DNA of 64,000 bases from an uncultured Pelagibacteraceae bacterium (GTDB lineage: Bacteria; Pseudomonadota; Alphaproteobacteria; Pelagibacterales; AG-422-B15). The DNA lies in NCBI GenBank assembly GCA_902617525.1, contig CACMWW010000002.1:62001-126000 (forward strand). The letters run 5' to 3'. The notes under the pieces were generated by a model that was not told the origin of the DNA, made no database searches, and worked only from the letters and a program-made list of their open reading frames with translations. Positions 30,501-40,155 of this stretch are shown here, piece after piece (position 1 is the stretch's first letter; each line of letters opens with the position of its first letter). The translations under genes and the position numbers were made by a program.

Positions 30501-31348
30501 GAAATTTTACTCAATTCTTTAGATCTTTTTGTTGCTTTGTTGACAGCTCTTGTAAGAAGACTTTTTAATCCTTTATTGGAAGCAAGAATACTCAGCGCTG
30601 CTTCAGTGGTGCCTCCCTTACTTGTCACCTTTTTCTGCAAATCAGTAGGCTTTTTTTGCTCACTTAATAAAAGTAATATCGATCCTAAGAAAGTCTGTAA
30701 AACCATACTGTCCGAATTTTTAAACCCCGATTTATTAGCTATCTCAATGAGAGAATTTATAAAAAGATATATGTATGCTGGACCACTTCCAAAAATTGCA
30801 GTGAAATCATCAATTAAATCTTCTTTTTTGGTTTCGCTGACTTGCCCCAATAAGGACATGAAATCAAAAATAGGTTTCTTTTGTTTTGTTTTTATTTTTC
30901 TCTCAAAATATACAATTGTGGTACCCATATTAACAGATACAGGAGTATTCGTCATAGCTCTTACAATACCTGATGTTTTTTTGAAGACTTTATTTAAATC
31001 TTTTATTTTTTTACCAGCAACTACGGAAACTATAATTGAATTACCAAGTCTATTATCTTTATCTAATCCATTCAGTGTTTTTAATTGATTAGGCTTAACA
31101 GCAATAAGTGTGATTGTAGGTTGATAAAGATTATTAATTTTATCTATACTATTTTTTATTTCAAAATTATTTGATCTTTTTAATTTTTTCAATTCGCTTG
31201 ATTGATTCTTTTCAATAACCACGATTTTTTTTGAGGAAATTCTGTTGTTAAATAATGACTTGATCACAGCCATTCCCATATTGCCAGCACCAATTATTAA
31301 AAATTTTTCTTTATTTAAACTACTTGCAGCGTTTTTTTTCTTTGGCAT
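30497..31348 (-). CDS. proC: Pyrroline-5-carboxylate reductase
   Basis: 283 residues. NADPH site LIIGAGNMGMAVIKSLF, middle VVSVVAGKKI, dimer/active-site region FGSGPAYIYLFINSLIE, and the C-terminal SKGGTTEAALSIL. Last step of proline synthesis. A Lys-rich ~14-residue leader precedes the Rossmann strand. ATG 31348; a small Lys-rich ORF overlaps its start from upstream. Confidence 0.95.
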   Translation of the reverse strand: MPKKKNAASSLNKEKFLIIGAGNMGMAVIKSLFNNRISSKKIVVIEKNQSSELKKLKRSNNFEIKNSIDKINNLYQPTITLIAVKPNQLKTLNGLDKDNRLGNSIIVSVVAGKKIKDLNKVFKKTSGIVRAMTNTPVSVNMGTTIVYFERKIKTKQKKPIFDFMSLLGQVSETKKEDLIDDFTAIFGSGPAYIYLFINSLIEIANKSGFKNSDSMVLQTFLGSILLLLSEQKKPTDLQKKVTSKGGTTEAALSILASNKGLKSLLTRAVNKATKRSKELSKIS

Positions 31349-31469
31349 TATTTCTATCTTTTTTAAACTTTTTTATTGTTTTGTATTCATCATTGATCGC
31401 CTGCGAAAGCTCAAAGCCTTTTGTAACAAAGTTAACAAATTTATTAATTAAAACTTTCCTTGTGATCAT
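31320..31469 (-). CDS. Possible small basic ORF before proC, 49 aa
   Basis: ATG 31469 to TAG 31320-31322, overlapping the first 29 bases of proC in another frame. The middle (LINKFVNFVTKGFELSQAIN) could form an amphipathic helix, then a Lys-rich tail. In other Alphaproteobacteria a short coiled-coil BMFP/UbiK-type gene often lies next to proC, so this could be a reduced version; the similarity is too weak to assert. It may also be chance in AT-rich DNA. Confidence 0.3.
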   Translation of the reverse strand: MITRKVLINKFVNFVTKGFELSQAINDEYKTIKKFKKDRNNAKEKKRCK

Positions 31470-31510
31470 AATTAGTGATAAATATATTTTAAATATAATT
31501 CAAAATTAAC

Positions 31511-32323
31511 GTGATTTATCTTAGTTTTCCATCTATTAGTCCAGTTTTTTTTTCAATTGGTCCTCTTGATATCCGTTGGTACTCACTTGCGTATATTGTT
31601 GGATTTATATTTGCTTGGAGATACATTAAATATCTTGCTTCAAATAAAGCAGTTTCTCATAGTAATAGCATCAATGAAAAACTAATAGATGATCTGATTT
31701 TTTATTCAATAATTGGATTAATTATAGGAGCACGGTTGGGCTATGTGATTTTCTATAATTATGATTATTACTCTGAAAATCTAATTGAGATATTATATCT
31801 ATGGCAAGGAGGTTTATCCTTTCACGGAGGTTTGCTTGGTATTGTTACAGCCGCCATAATAATTTCAAAGCTCTATAAAACTACTTTCTTTGAAATAAGT
31901 GATTTGATATGTGTATCAGCTCCTGTTGGAATATTTTTTGGCAGAATATCAAATTTTATTAATGGCGAATTATTTGGTAGACCTGCAAATTTTCTTATTG
32001 GAATGAAATTTCCAAACGCTGACAACCAGTATCGTCATCCAAGTCAATTGTATGAAGCTTTTTTAGAAGGACTTTTATTATTTATAATTTTAAATTTTTT
32101 AATTTTTAAATTTAAAAAACTTAAAAACCCTGGAATAATTTCAGGTGTCTTTCTGATGCTTTATGGATTTTTTCGATTTACCGTTGAATTTACACGCGAG
32201 CCCGATATTCAATTAGGATTTGTATATTATTTTCTTACAATGGGCATGATATTATCTTTACCAATGTTTCTTGCTGGAATTTTAATTTTAGTAATTAAAA
32301 GCATTAAAAATGATACAAGATAA
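31511..32323 (+). CDS. lgt: Prolipoprotein diacylglyceryl transferase
   Basis: 270 residues from GTG 31511, with about 7 transmembrane segments. Conserved IRWYSLAYIVGF, GARLGYV, catalytic-site FHGGLLG, and the Lgt signature GRISNFINGELFGRP; late Arg in FRFTVEFTREPD. Adds diacylglycerol from phosphatidylglycerol to the lipobox Cys of lipoproteins. Overlaps the next gene by 14 bases; lgt-midA-pgeF is a familiar alphaproteobacterial order. Confidence 0.96.
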   Translation: MIYLSFPSISPVFFSIGPLDIRWYSLAYIVGFIFAWRYIKYLASNKAVSHSNSINEKLIDDLIFYSIIGLIIGARLGYVIFYNYDYYSENLIEILYLWQGGLSFHGGLLGIVTAAIIISKLYKTTFFEISDLICVSAPVGIFFGRISNFINGELFGRPANFLIGMKFPNADNQYRHPSQLYEAFLEGLLLFIILNFLIFKFKKLKNPGIISGVFLMLYGFFRFTVEFTREPDIQLGFVYYFLTMGMILSLPMFLAGILILVIKSIKNDTR

Positions 32324-33338
32324 AATTTACGATGCTTTAAAAGAAAGTACATTTCTCTATTTAGATGACTTTATGAATATTTCATTAAGAGATGAAGAGC
32401 ATGGATACTATACGTCTAACAAAGCTATAGGCAAAGATGGAGATTTTGTTACTGCACCTGAAATATCTCAAATGTTTGGTGAAATAATTGCTGTAAAAAT
32501 ATTAAACCTCATTCATGCAAGAAAGATAAAAAAGTTTAATTTAATTGAACTTGGACCAGGAAGAGGCGCTCTGATAAACGATATCACTAGAGTACTCAAT
32601 GCTTTATTAGATGAAGAAATCGAGTATACAATTCACTTTAACGAAATTAATAAATTCTATATTCAAAATCTAAAAAATACCTATCCTAATTGTAAGATAC
32701 ATAAAAATTTCAATTCATATCCCAATGAATTTTCAATAATAATTGCAAATGAGTTTTTTGATGCGATACCTACGCGCCAATTAGTGAGTAGGAACGGAAA
32801 TATTTATGAAACAGTTATTAAATTGGATCAAAAGGATTGTCTAAGATTTGACTTTATTAAGCCAAGACCAGATATTTCTAAATTTGTAAAAAATATGCAA
32901 GATCTTAAACATCTCGAGGTAATTGAATTTTCTCCTGAGACTAATTTAATCTTTCGGGAATTGATCAATTTCCTGCTTATGAATAATGGTTTTTTCTTAC
33001 TAATTGATTACGGATATATTAATCTACCTAAGATAAGCACGCTTCAGTCGATTAAATCAAATAAAAAAACCAATTTTCTTGATAATCCAGGTAATCAAGA
33101 TATCACATATCATGTAGACTTTAATAACCTGCAAAATATTTTAGAAGAAAATAAAATTGATGACTTTACAATAAATACTCAATCTAATTTCCTTCGGCAA
33201 AATGGAATTTTTGATCGAGCTAATATCTTAATTAAGAAAAACCCAAAGAAAGAAAAGCAAATAAACGAACAGTTGGCAATACTTACCAAAAGAGAATATA
33301 TGGGAAATTTATTTAAAGTTTTGGAAATTAATATTTAA
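32310..33338 (+). CDS. SAM-dependent methyltransferase, MidA/NDUFAF7 family
   Basis: 342 residues. DUF185/Methyltransf_28 family: EEHGYYTSNKAIGKDGDFVT near the N-terminus, SAM-binding ELGPGRGALI, and IIANEFFDAIPTRQ. The mitochondrial member NDUFAF7 methylates an arginine of complex I subunit NDUFS2; a similar role in assembling bacterial complex I is inferred. Overlaps lgt by 14 bases and pgeF by TAATG. Confidence 0.92.
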   Translation: MIQDKIYDALKESTFLYLDDFMNISLRDEEHGYYTSNKAIGKDGDFVTAPEISQMFGEIIAVKILNLIHARKIKKFNLIELGPGRGALINDITRVLNALLDEEIEYTIHFNEINKFYIQNLKNTYPNCKIHKNFNSYPNEFSIIIANEFFDAIPTRQLVSRNGNIYETVIKLDQKDCLRFDFIKPRPDISKFVKNMQDLKHLEVIEFSPETNLIFRELINFLLMNNGFFLLIDYGYINLPKISTLQSIKSNKKTNFLDNPGNQDITYHVDFNNLQNILEENKIDDFTINTQSNFLRQNGIFDRANILIKKNPKKEKQINEQLAILTKREYMGNLFKVLEINI

Positions 33339-34093
33339 TGTTTTTTACAAAAAATCTCTCAAATATAGATCATTGTTTCTTTTCAAGATTGGGTGGTGTT
33401 TCGAAAGGAAGATATAAATCATTAAATTGTGGAAAAGGATCAAAAGATGAGAATTGTGCTATTGAAGAAAATTTAGTCACTATTTCTAGATATTATGGTT
33501 TAAAAAAGTCTGATATTATTACTATGCATCAAACACACTCTTCTAATGCAATAGTTTTAGATAGCAGCAATAAGTCTGAAATTTTAAAATGTGACGGGAT
33601 TGTAACTAAAGAAAATAATAAAATCTTATCAGTATTAACGGCTGATTGTGCTCCATTATTATTTTATGAAGTGAAGAATGAAATAATAGGAGCTTGTCAT
33701 GCAGGCTGGAAAGGTGCCTTGAATGGCATAATCCAAAATACAATTTTACAAATAACCAAACTGGGCGGAAAGAGAGATAATATACGCTGCAGTATTGGCC
33801 CATGTATAAGACAAAAATCCTATGAGGTAAGATTACCTTTTTACAAAAACTTCATTAAACAAGATCAAGATAATGCAAGATTTTTTAAAAAAAATCATAA
33901 TAATAGATATCTGTTTTCGCTTACTGAATTCATTCTCAAGATACTTTCTGATGAGCAAATTACTAACCAAGAGATTGTTGATGTCGATACTTTCAGCGAA
34001 GAAACATTATGTTTTAGCTATCGGAGAAATTATAAAAAAAATATAACCGATTATGGTAGAATGATTTCAACAATTGTTATAAAAGACAGATAA
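33338..34093 (+). CDS. pgeF: Peptidoglycan editing factor / multicopper-type laccase-domain protein (YfiH)
   Basis: 251 residues. Family marks: FSRLGGVSKGRYKSLNCG, the metal-site motifs MHQTHSS, LTADCAPLL and CHAGWKGALNG (His-Cys-His). The family includes purine-nucleoside phosphorylase activity and, in E. coli, removal of wrongly placed serine from peptidoglycan precursors. Cytosolic. Starts by TAATG overlap with midA; prs follows 3 bases later. Confidence 0.93.
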   Translation: MFFTKNLSNIDHCFFSRLGGVSKGRYKSLNCGKGSKDENCAIEENLVTISRYYGLKKSDIITMHQTHSSNAIVLDSSNKSEILKCDGIVTKENNKILSVLTADCAPLLFYEVKNEIIGACHAGWKGALNGIIQNTILQITKLGGKRDNIRCSIGPCIRQKSYEVRLPFYKNFIKQDQDNARFFKKNHNNRYLFSLTEFILKILSDEQITNQEIVDVDTFSEETLCFSYRRNYKKNITDYGRMISTIVIKDR

Positions 34094-34096
34094 ATT

Positions 34097-35032
34097 ATGA
34101 GAATTATTGCAGGAAACAGCAATTTACCTTTATCTAAGAGCGTCGCAGAATATCTTGGCGAAAACCTTACAAATGCTTCTATTACAAGATTTGCTGATGA
34201 TGAGGTTTATGTAGAAATTAAAGAAAACATTCGTGGTGAGGATGTATTCGTAATGGAGTCTCTATCTTACCCAGCGAATGACAATATAATGGAACTACTA
34301 GTGATGATAGATGCACTTAAAAGAGCTTCAGCTAAAAGGATTACTGCTGTGATACCTTATTATGGATATGCACGTCAAGATAGAAAACCAGGGCCAAGAA
34401 CCCCTATCTCCGCAAAATTAGTTGCAAATTTAATAACAACTGCTGGAGCAGACAGAGTACTTACTTTAGATCTTCATGCTGAACAGATACAGGGATTTTT
34501 TGATATACCAACAGATAATTTATTTGCAGGTCCAGTATTTTCAAAAGACATAAAAGAAAAATATGAAATTAGTAATCTAGTTGCAGTTTCTCCTGATATT
34601 GGTGGAGTTGTGAGGGCGAGAGCGATTGCAAATAAGATCGGAGCCTCAATTGCTATTGTTGATAAAAGAAGACCCAGAGCAGGTGAAAGTGAAGTAATGA
34701 ATATCATTGGAGACGTAAAAGGAAAAGATTGTATTATTCTAGATGATATCATCGACTCAGCGGGAACAATTTGTAATGCAGCTGACAAAATCATAGATTT
34801 AGGAGCTAACAGTATCACTTCTTATGTTACGCACGGAGTATTAACAGGTAAGGCCTTAGAAAAAATTAGTGCATCAAAATTGACTGAATTAGTAATTACA
34901 GATTCAATCAATAATCAGGAAAAACTAAAAGCTTGTGAGAAAATTAGGTCGATTAGTATCTCAGATTTATTGGGTGAGGCAATTAAGAGGATATCCGAGG
35001 CGAGCTCAGTATCAAGTCTATTTGAATTTTAA
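34097..35032 (+). CDS. prs: Ribose-phosphate pyrophosphokinase
   Basis: 311 residues, normal length. ATP-binding flexible loop [38 protein letters not shown], and the PRPP-binding loop [12 protein letters not shown]. Makes PRPP for nucleotide, His and Trp synthesis. Followed by rplY, a pairing (prs-rplY-pth-ychF) that is common in bacteria. Confidence 0.98.
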   Translation: MRIIAGNSNLPLSKSVAEYLGENLTNASITRFADDEVYVEIKENIRGEDVFVMESLSYPANDNIMELLVMIDALKRASAKRITAVIPYYGYARQDRKPGPRTPISAKLVANLITTAGADRVLTLDLHAEQIQGFFDIPTDNLFAGPVFSKDIKEKYEISNLVAVSPDIGGVVRARAIANKIGASIAIVDKRRPRAGESEVMNIIGDVKGKDCIILDDIIDSAGTICNAADKIIDLGANSITSYVTHGVLTGKALEKISASKLTELVITDSINNQEKLKACEKIRSISISDLLGEAIKRISEASSVSSLFEF

Positions 35033-35083
35033 TTTATATACTTGCCATATAGGTAATTTTAATTTAATACCAACCTCATCGTT

Positions 35084-35782
35084 ATGAGCAAAGAAAGTAA
35101 TTTAAACGCTGAAATCAGGGATGGATCTGGTAAATCCGCTGTAAAAAAAGTACTAGCTGCAGGTAAGATTCCTTCGGTTATGTATGGTTTAGGTGAAAAC
35201 CCTGTAAATATTTCATTAGATAAGATTACAGTTCAAAAAGAGATCAATTCTGGTGGTTTCCTAACTAGAATATTTTCACTTAATATTGATGGAAAGAAAA
35301 GCTTAGCAATTCCAAGAGAGGTTCAATTTGATCCACTTTCTGATCAACCTATACACATCGATTTTTTAAGACTAGCTGCAGATTCAAAAATTACTCTAGA
35401 CATTCCTACTAGGTTTATAAATGAAGAGTTATCACCTGGATTAAAACGAGGCGGTGTTCTAAATGTTAATAGACGTACTGTTCAACTAAGTTGCCCTGCT
35501 AATAATATACCTGAAGAGATAGTTTTCGACCTAGAGGGTTTAGAAATAGGTGACACAATCAGAATTTCTGCTGCAAATTTAAGTGACGGAATTTCTCCAA
35601 CAATTAGTGATAGAGATTTCACTGTAGCATCTGTTGCTGCACCTACTGTTGTAAAAGAACCTGAAGCTCCTGCAGAAGGTGAGGCTGCTGAAGGTGAAGC
35701 TACTGAGGGTGCTGCTACTGAAGATAAAAAAGATGCAGCTCCTGAGGCTGATAACAAAGAAGAAAACAAAGATAAAGAATAA
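35084..35782 (+). CDS. rplY: 50S ribosomal protein L25/Ctc, long form
   Basis: 232 residues: N-terminal 5S-rRNA-binding L25 domain (~1-90, with AAGKIPSVMYG and PREVQFDPLSDQPIHIDFLR), then the TL5/Ctc C-terminal beta domain (~95-185), then an Ala/Glu-rich acidic tail of about 45 residues containing short repeats such as EGEAAEGEATEG. Binds 5S rRNA in the large subunit. The acidic tail is low complexity and probably disordered. Confidence 0.96.
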   Translation: MSKESNLNAEIRDGSGKSAVKKVLAAGKIPSVMYGLGENPVNISLDKITVQKEINSGGFLTRIFSLNIDGKKSLAIPREVQFDPLSDQPIHIDFLRLAADSKITLDIPTRFINEELSPGLKRGGVLNVNRRTVQLSCPANNIPEEIVFDLEGLEIGDTIRISAANLSDGISPTISDRDFTVASVAAPTVVKEPEAPAEGEAAEGEATEGAATEDKKDAAPEADNKEENKDKE

Positions 35783-35827
35783 CACTTTTTCTTTTACCTA
35801 TTTTGATATTTATATATCTTCAATCAT

Positions 35828-36382
35828 ATGATTGCATTAATTGGCTTAGGGAATCCTGGCACAAAGCATAAAAATAATAGGCATAATGTGGGCTATTTAT
35901 TTATTGATCAGCTTTTACAAGATCATGATGATGCAATGAGAGAAAAGAAATTTGATGGGGAGTTGGCCTCGTTTCTTATTGGAAAGAAAAAAATATACAC
36001 CTTTAAATCCAATGATTATATGAATGAGTGTGGTAAAAGTATTGCGACTTTTTTAGACTTTTTCAAAATTAAATCAAATTTAACTTATGTTATTCATGAT
36101 GATCTAGATATCACTTTAGGAAAAATAAAAATCAAGTTAGGGGGTTCTTCCGCAGGTCATAATGGGCTCAAATCAATAGATAGTAAAATTGGAAAAAATT
36201 ATAATAGAATAAGAATAGGTATAAATCATCCAGGCAATAAAGAAATGGTTAATAAACATGTATTAAGTAATTTTAAAAAAAGTGAGTTAGAAGTTATTAA
36301 TGAATTAAATATAAAAATGTCTAAAAATATAAAAATATTATTGGATGGAGAAAAATCCAAATTTATTAATAATCTAAAATAA
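35828..36382 (+). CDS. pth: Peptidyl-tRNA hydrolase
   Basis: 184 residues. IALIGLGNPG with Asn10 and RHNVGY with the catalytic His, then HDDLDITLGKIKIKLGGSSA and GHNGLKSI. Releases peptides from stalled peptidyl-tRNA. Starts ATG 35828, 45 bases after rplY, and ychF starts 6 bases after its stop. Confidence 0.97.
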   Translation: MIALIGLGNPGTKHKNNRHNVGYLFIDQLLQDHDDAMREKKFDGELASFLIGKKKIYTFKSNDYMNECGKSIATFLDFFKIKSNLTYVIHDDLDITLGKIKIKLGGSSAGHNGLKSIDSKIGKNYNRIRIGINHPGNKEMVNKHVLSNFKKSELEVINELNIKMSKNIKILLDGEKSKFINNLK

Positions 36383-36388
36383 TCAATC

Positions 36389-37477
36389 ATGGGATTTAAG
36401 TGTGGAATTGTTGGATTGCCAAATGTTGGAAAATCAACATTGTTCAATGCATTAACAAAGAAAATAGCCGCTGAAGCAGCAAACTACCCTTTTTGTACCA
36501 TTGAACCAAATGAGGGTACTGTAATAGTGCCTGATGCAAGAGTAGAAACTCTATCAAATTTAGCAAAATCAAAAAAAACAATACCGACATCTCTTAGTTT
36601 TTACGATATAGCGGGTTTAGTTAAAGGAGCTTCTAAAGGAGAGGGACTCGGAAATAAATTTTTATCTCATATTAGAGAAGTAGATGCAGTTATCCATGTG
36701 GTTCGCTGTTTTGAAGATACTAATATTACTCATGTAAACAATAAAATAGATCCTGTTGATGATATTGAAACGATAAATACTGAATTAGTTCTATCCGACA
36801 TCGAACAACTCGAAAAAATAAATAAAGGACTAGAAAAAATAGTAAAAAAAGGCGACAAAGAAGCCAAATTAAAAACAGAGGCTTTGAACCTTCTACTTAA
36901 ACACTTGGAATCAGGTCAGCCTGCTATTTTAATGAAGAATTTAAATGAAATCTTCGCGCATATAAAAGAGTTCAACTTAATAACAATCAAGCCAACAATT
37001 TACGTAGGTAATGTTGATGAAAATTCAATAGTTGAAGGTAATGAACTAACTTTAAAAATTGAAAATTTTCTGAATTCTAAATTAATTAAGATATCAGCAG
37101 AAATTGAGTCACAAATCACGTCTTTAAATGAAGACGATCAAAAAGATTATCTTGAAAGTCTAGGATTAGATGAGTCTGGTTTGAATAAGGTTATAAAAGC
37201 TGGATATTCGACTCTTAACTTAATTACTTATTTCACAGCTGGCGAACAGGAAACAAGGGCATGGACGATTGAAAATGGCACTACTGCACCAAAAGCAGCG
37301 GGAAAAATTCACACAGACTTTGAGAAAGGCTTCATTAGGGCTGAAACTATATCATATACAGATTATTTAGATTGTGAAGGAGAGTTAAAAGCTAAAGAAC
37401 TTGGAAAGATGCGTAGCGAAGGTAAGGATTATGTAGTACAAGATGGTGACGTAATGCATTTTTTATTTAATAATTAA
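36389..37477 (+). CDS. ychF: Ribosome-binding ATPase YchF (Obg family)
   Basis: 362 residues. P-loop GLPNVGKSTLFNAL at residues ~8-21, switch II DIAGLVKGASKGEGLGN (with Leu in the position where GTPases keep their catalytic residue), the modified base-recognition YVGNVDEN in place of NKxD, which explains ATP preference, and C-terminal TGS domain ending VQDGDVMHFLFNN. Linked to ribosome and stress responses. Confidence 0.97.
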   Translation: MGFKCGIVGLPNVGKSTLFNALTKKIAAEAANYPFCTIEPNEGTVIVPDARVETLSNLAKSKKTIPTSLSFYDIAGLVKGASKGEGLGNKFLSHIREVDAVIHVVRCFEDTNITHVNNKIDPVDDIETINTELVLSDIEQLEKINKGLEKIVKKGDKEAKLKTEALNLLLKHLESGQPAILMKNLNEIFAHIKEFNLITIKPTIYVGNVDENSIVEGNELTLKIENFLNSKLIKISAEIESQITSLNEDDQKDYLESLGLDESGLNKVIKAGYSTLNLITYFTAGEQETRAWTIENGTTAPKAAGKIHTDFEKGFIRAETISYTDYLDCEGELKAKELGKMRSEGKDYVVQDGDVMHFLFNN

Positions 37478-37479
37478 CC

Positions 37480-37926
37480 ATGGACCATAAACTAGAATTT
37501 CCTACATATGAGGAAATACATAAAAAAGCGGTTAAGCTTGCCCATCTCATAAAAGAAAAAAATATTAAATTTGATAAAATGGTTGTTGTCTCTCGAGGTG
37601 GATTTGTACCTGCTTCAGTTGTCGCTTACACTCTTGGAATTCAGGACGTAGATATTGTTTCCATACAAAGTTATATACATAGAGAGGCTGGAAAAGCAAT
37701 TGTTCACAGAGCCCCAAAAACTGATGAGGTTGTGCTCGTCATAGATGATATTGTTGATAAAGGTGGTACCGCTAAAGCGCTTAAGGAGTACATGCCTAAT
37801 ATGCACTTAGCGGTAATATATGCGAAACCAAGAGGTCTGCCTCTAGCTGATACGTATGTCGAGAAAATTACACAAGAAACTTGGCCTGTCTTCCCCTGGG
37901 ATGAGGAAGACAAAGCCAATCATTAA
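37480..37926 (+). CDS. gpt: Xanthine(-guanine) phosphoribosyltransferase
   Basis: 148 residues. Type I PRTase with early VVVSRGGFVPASVVA, PRPP loop VLVIDDIVDKGGTAKAL, and late AKPRGLPLADTYV and TWPVFPWD, which resemble E. coli Gpt closely. Salvages xanthine/guanine using PRPP. It sits two genes below prs in the same direction and faces a purine permease (azgA type) end to end, which supports a purine role. Confidence 0.9.
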   Translation: MDHKLEFPTYEEIHKKAVKLAHLIKEKNIKFDKMVVVSRGGFVPASVVAYTLGIQDVDIVSIQSYIHREAGKAIVHRAPKTDEVVLVIDDIVDKGGTAKALKEYMPNMHLAVIYAKPRGLPLADTYVEKITQETWPVFPWDEEDKANH

Positions 37927-37931
37927 CTAAA

Positions 37932-39221
37932 CTAGAAGATAAAGTATAGTACCGATAATACTCCAATTACTATCGAACCAGCATTCAGGTCCTCATGTCT
38001 ACCACTTAGTGCTTTAATTACAACATAAGCTATAAAACCAAGTGCAATCCCATGAGCAATACTGAATGTAAGAGGCATCAAAACTGCCGCTAACACTGCT
38101 GGAGCATATTCACTGACATCATCCCATTCAATATCCCTTAGGTTTTTCAAAAAGAATGTTGCAACAAACACTAGAGCTGGAGCAGTCGCAAATGCAGGAA
38201 TACTTTGAGCTAATGGTGCTAAAAATAAACAGATTGCAAAAAGAACTGCCACAGCAACCGCTGTAAGTCCTGTTCGCCCACCTTCTTTAACACCTGCTCC
38301 AGATTCAATGTATGACGTAGTATTGGAAGTTCCAACTAATGCACCTATTGTTGTAGCGGTGGAGTCTGCTAAAACTGCTCTACCTATCCCATCAACGTTT
38401 CCGTCTTGGTCAACTTTACCAGTTAAATTAGCAACTGAAGTAAGAGTTCCGGCGGTATCGAAAAAGTCTACAAAAAGAAAAGCAAATGCGACACCAATAA
38501 AACCTGCAGTTGCTACAAGGCTAAAGTCCATTGAGAACGCATGAACAGCTGGTGGGACTGATCCCACAACTCCATCAATTGCACTCACACCGCTTACCCA
38601 AGCAATAATACTTACAGCAAGTATACCTATGATGATTGATCCTGGAACACCGCGCTTATCTAAAATTGCCATAATTGCGAATCCGACAGCAGCTAATATT
38701 ACAGGCATTGAACTTACATCACCTAAACCAACTAAAGTTGCGGGATTATCAACAACCACACCAGCATTTTTTAATCCTATAATTGCTAAGAATAAGCCTA
38801 TGCCCGCCCCTACGCCAAACTTCATACTTTTTGGTATGCTATTTATTATCCACTGACGCGCTGGTGTTATAGATAAAATTAAAAATACTATCCCTGCAAT
38901 AAACACTGCGGCAAGAGCCTGCTGGTAAGTATAACCCATCCCAAACACAACTCCAAAAGCAAAGAAAGCGTTTAATCCCATACCAGGCGCTAGGGCAATT
39001 GGCCAATTAGCCCATAGGCCCATTATTAAACAGCCAACTACAGCAGCTATGATTGTGGCAACAAATACACCACCAAAATCCATACCAGTTCCCTCAGTAG
39101 ATAAGATGGCTGGATTAACGACAATAATATATGCCATTGTTAAGAACGTGGCTAAACCTGCCAGTAACTCAGTTTTTAAACTGGTACCGTTCTCTTTTAA
39201 TTTAAAAATATTTTCTAACAT
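37932..39221 (-). CDS. Purine permease, AzgA-type NCS2 family
   Basis: 429 residues, about 13 membrane segments. Family motifs: TFLTMAYIIVVNP in the first helix, APGMGLNAFFAFGVV, and TSNTTSYIESGAGVKEGGRT. AzgA-type transporters move adenine, guanine or hypoxanthine with protons. A clear ribosome site GGAGG lies 7 bases before ATG 39221, one of the few strong ones in this window. Convergent with gpt. Confidence 0.92.
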   Translation of the reverse strand: MLENIFKLKENGTSLKTELLAGLATFLTMAYIIVVNPAILSTEGTGMDFGGVFVATIIAAVVGCLIMGLWANWPIALAPGMGLNAFFAFGVVFGMGYTYQQALAAVFIAGIVFLILSITPARQWIINSIPKSMKFGVGAGIGLFLAIIGLKNAGVVVDNPATLVGLGDVSSMPVILAAVGFAIMAILDKRGVPGSIIIGILAVSIIAWVSGVSAIDGVVGSVPPAVHAFSMDFSLVATAGFIGVAFAFLFVDFFDTAGTLTSVANLTGKVDQDGNVDGIGRAVLADSTATTIGALVGTSNTTSYIESGAGVKEGGRTGLTAVAVAVLFAICLFLAPLAQSIPAFATAPALVFVATFFLKNLRDIEWDDVSEYAPAVLAAVLMPLTFSIAHGIALGFIAYVVIKALSGRHEDLNAGSIVIGVLSVLYFIF

Positions 39222-39335
39222 TCAATTCCTCCGTTTAGTAAGAGTTTAATTTACATTACCAAAATAAAGTAATCGAGATTGATAAAATGTTTCTGTGGAT
39301 AAGGATATTAATAATTTACTTAAAATTGTTTTTTT

Positions 39336-39358
39336 AAATAATTGAAAATCAATTATTT
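39336..39358. repeat. Perfect AT-rich inverted repeat between petC and the permease gene
   Basis: AAATAATTG / AAAAT / CAATTATTT: 9-bp arms, 5-base loop, 13 bases beyond the petC stop. It could be a transcript-end hairpin, but no U run follows on the minus strand, so it is listed as a repeat only. Confidence 0.4.
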
Positions 39359-39370
39359 TCAGAAAATAGA

Positions 39371-40147
39371 CTAATGAGTATCTTTCCAAATTTGTCGATT
39401 GGTGAAGTAGAGTAATACGGAAAGAATTAATAAGTATGAAATTACCTTAAAACCGATTCTTTTTCTCGCCTCTAGCTTTGGTTCTGCTGCCCATGTAAGA
39501 AACATTGTGACGTCACGTGCCATTTGTTCTGGTGTTGCAGTTGTTCCATCTGTGTATACTACAGCATCCTCATACAATACTTGAGGCATCGCTATTTTTT
39601 GACCTTTTGCATACTCGTTATAATAAACTCCATCATCGAGTTTAATATCACTTGGTGCATCAACATAACCCAACAATAAAGAGTACATATAGTCTGCTCC
39701 ACCATGTCGTGCTTTAACCATTACAGATAAATCTGGGGGATAAGCGCCGCCGTTTGCAGCTCTTCCCTGCTGTTCATTCTCATATGGACTAACAAACTTG
39801 TCAGATAATATTGCGGGACGCATTTCAACTTCTCCGTCGGCATTTGGAGCAGCTTTCACTTCAAATGCTGCAGCCATTGCTTTTGCTTGAGACTCGCTGA
39901 ATTCAGGGCCACCCTCTTCAATTAGATTTCTATAACTTAAGAGGTTCATTGAATGACATCCTGAACAAACTTCGGTATAAACTTGATACCCTCTCTGAAG
40001 CGACGCTCTTTCAAATTTTCCTAATGGTCCTTCAAATGACCAATCAGGATGCATAGGCTCTTTCATTTCACCGGCAGCATGTAACTGAGTGAAACTAAAA
40101 CTCAGTAACAATGAGAAAGATGCAAATAAATTTATAATAAACTTCAT
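39371..40147 (-). CDS. petC: Cytochrome c1 (bc1 complex)
   Basis: 258 residues. Signal peptide ~1-24 ending LHAAG; haem c motif CSGCH (VCSGCHSMNLLSYRNL), the axial Met probably in IAMPQVLY, and a C-terminal anchor ISYLLILSVLLYFTNRQIW. Takes electrons from the Rieske centre and passes them to soluble cytochrome c in the periplasm. Starts 8 bases after petB; last gene of petABC. Confidence 0.96.
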   Translation of the reverse strand: MKFIINLFASFSLLLSFSFTQLHAAGEMKEPMHPDWSFEGPLGKFERASLQRGYQVYTEVCSGCHSMNLLSYRNLIEEGGPEFSESQAKAMAAAFEVKAAPNADGEVEMRPAILSDKFVSPYENEQQGRAANGGAYPPDLSVMVKARHGGADYMYSLLLGYVDAPSDIKLDDGVYYNEYAKGQKIAMPQVLYEDAVVYTDGTTATPEQMARDVTMFLTWAAEPKLEARKRIGFKVISYLLILSVLLYFTNRQIWKDTH

Positions 40148-40155
40148 ATCAGCAG

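Noticed and set aside
39222..39370. Purine riboswitch before the permease gene
   Set aside because: No aptamer-like three-way junction could be traced in the spacer; only an AT-rich inverted repeat and a ribosome site are visible.
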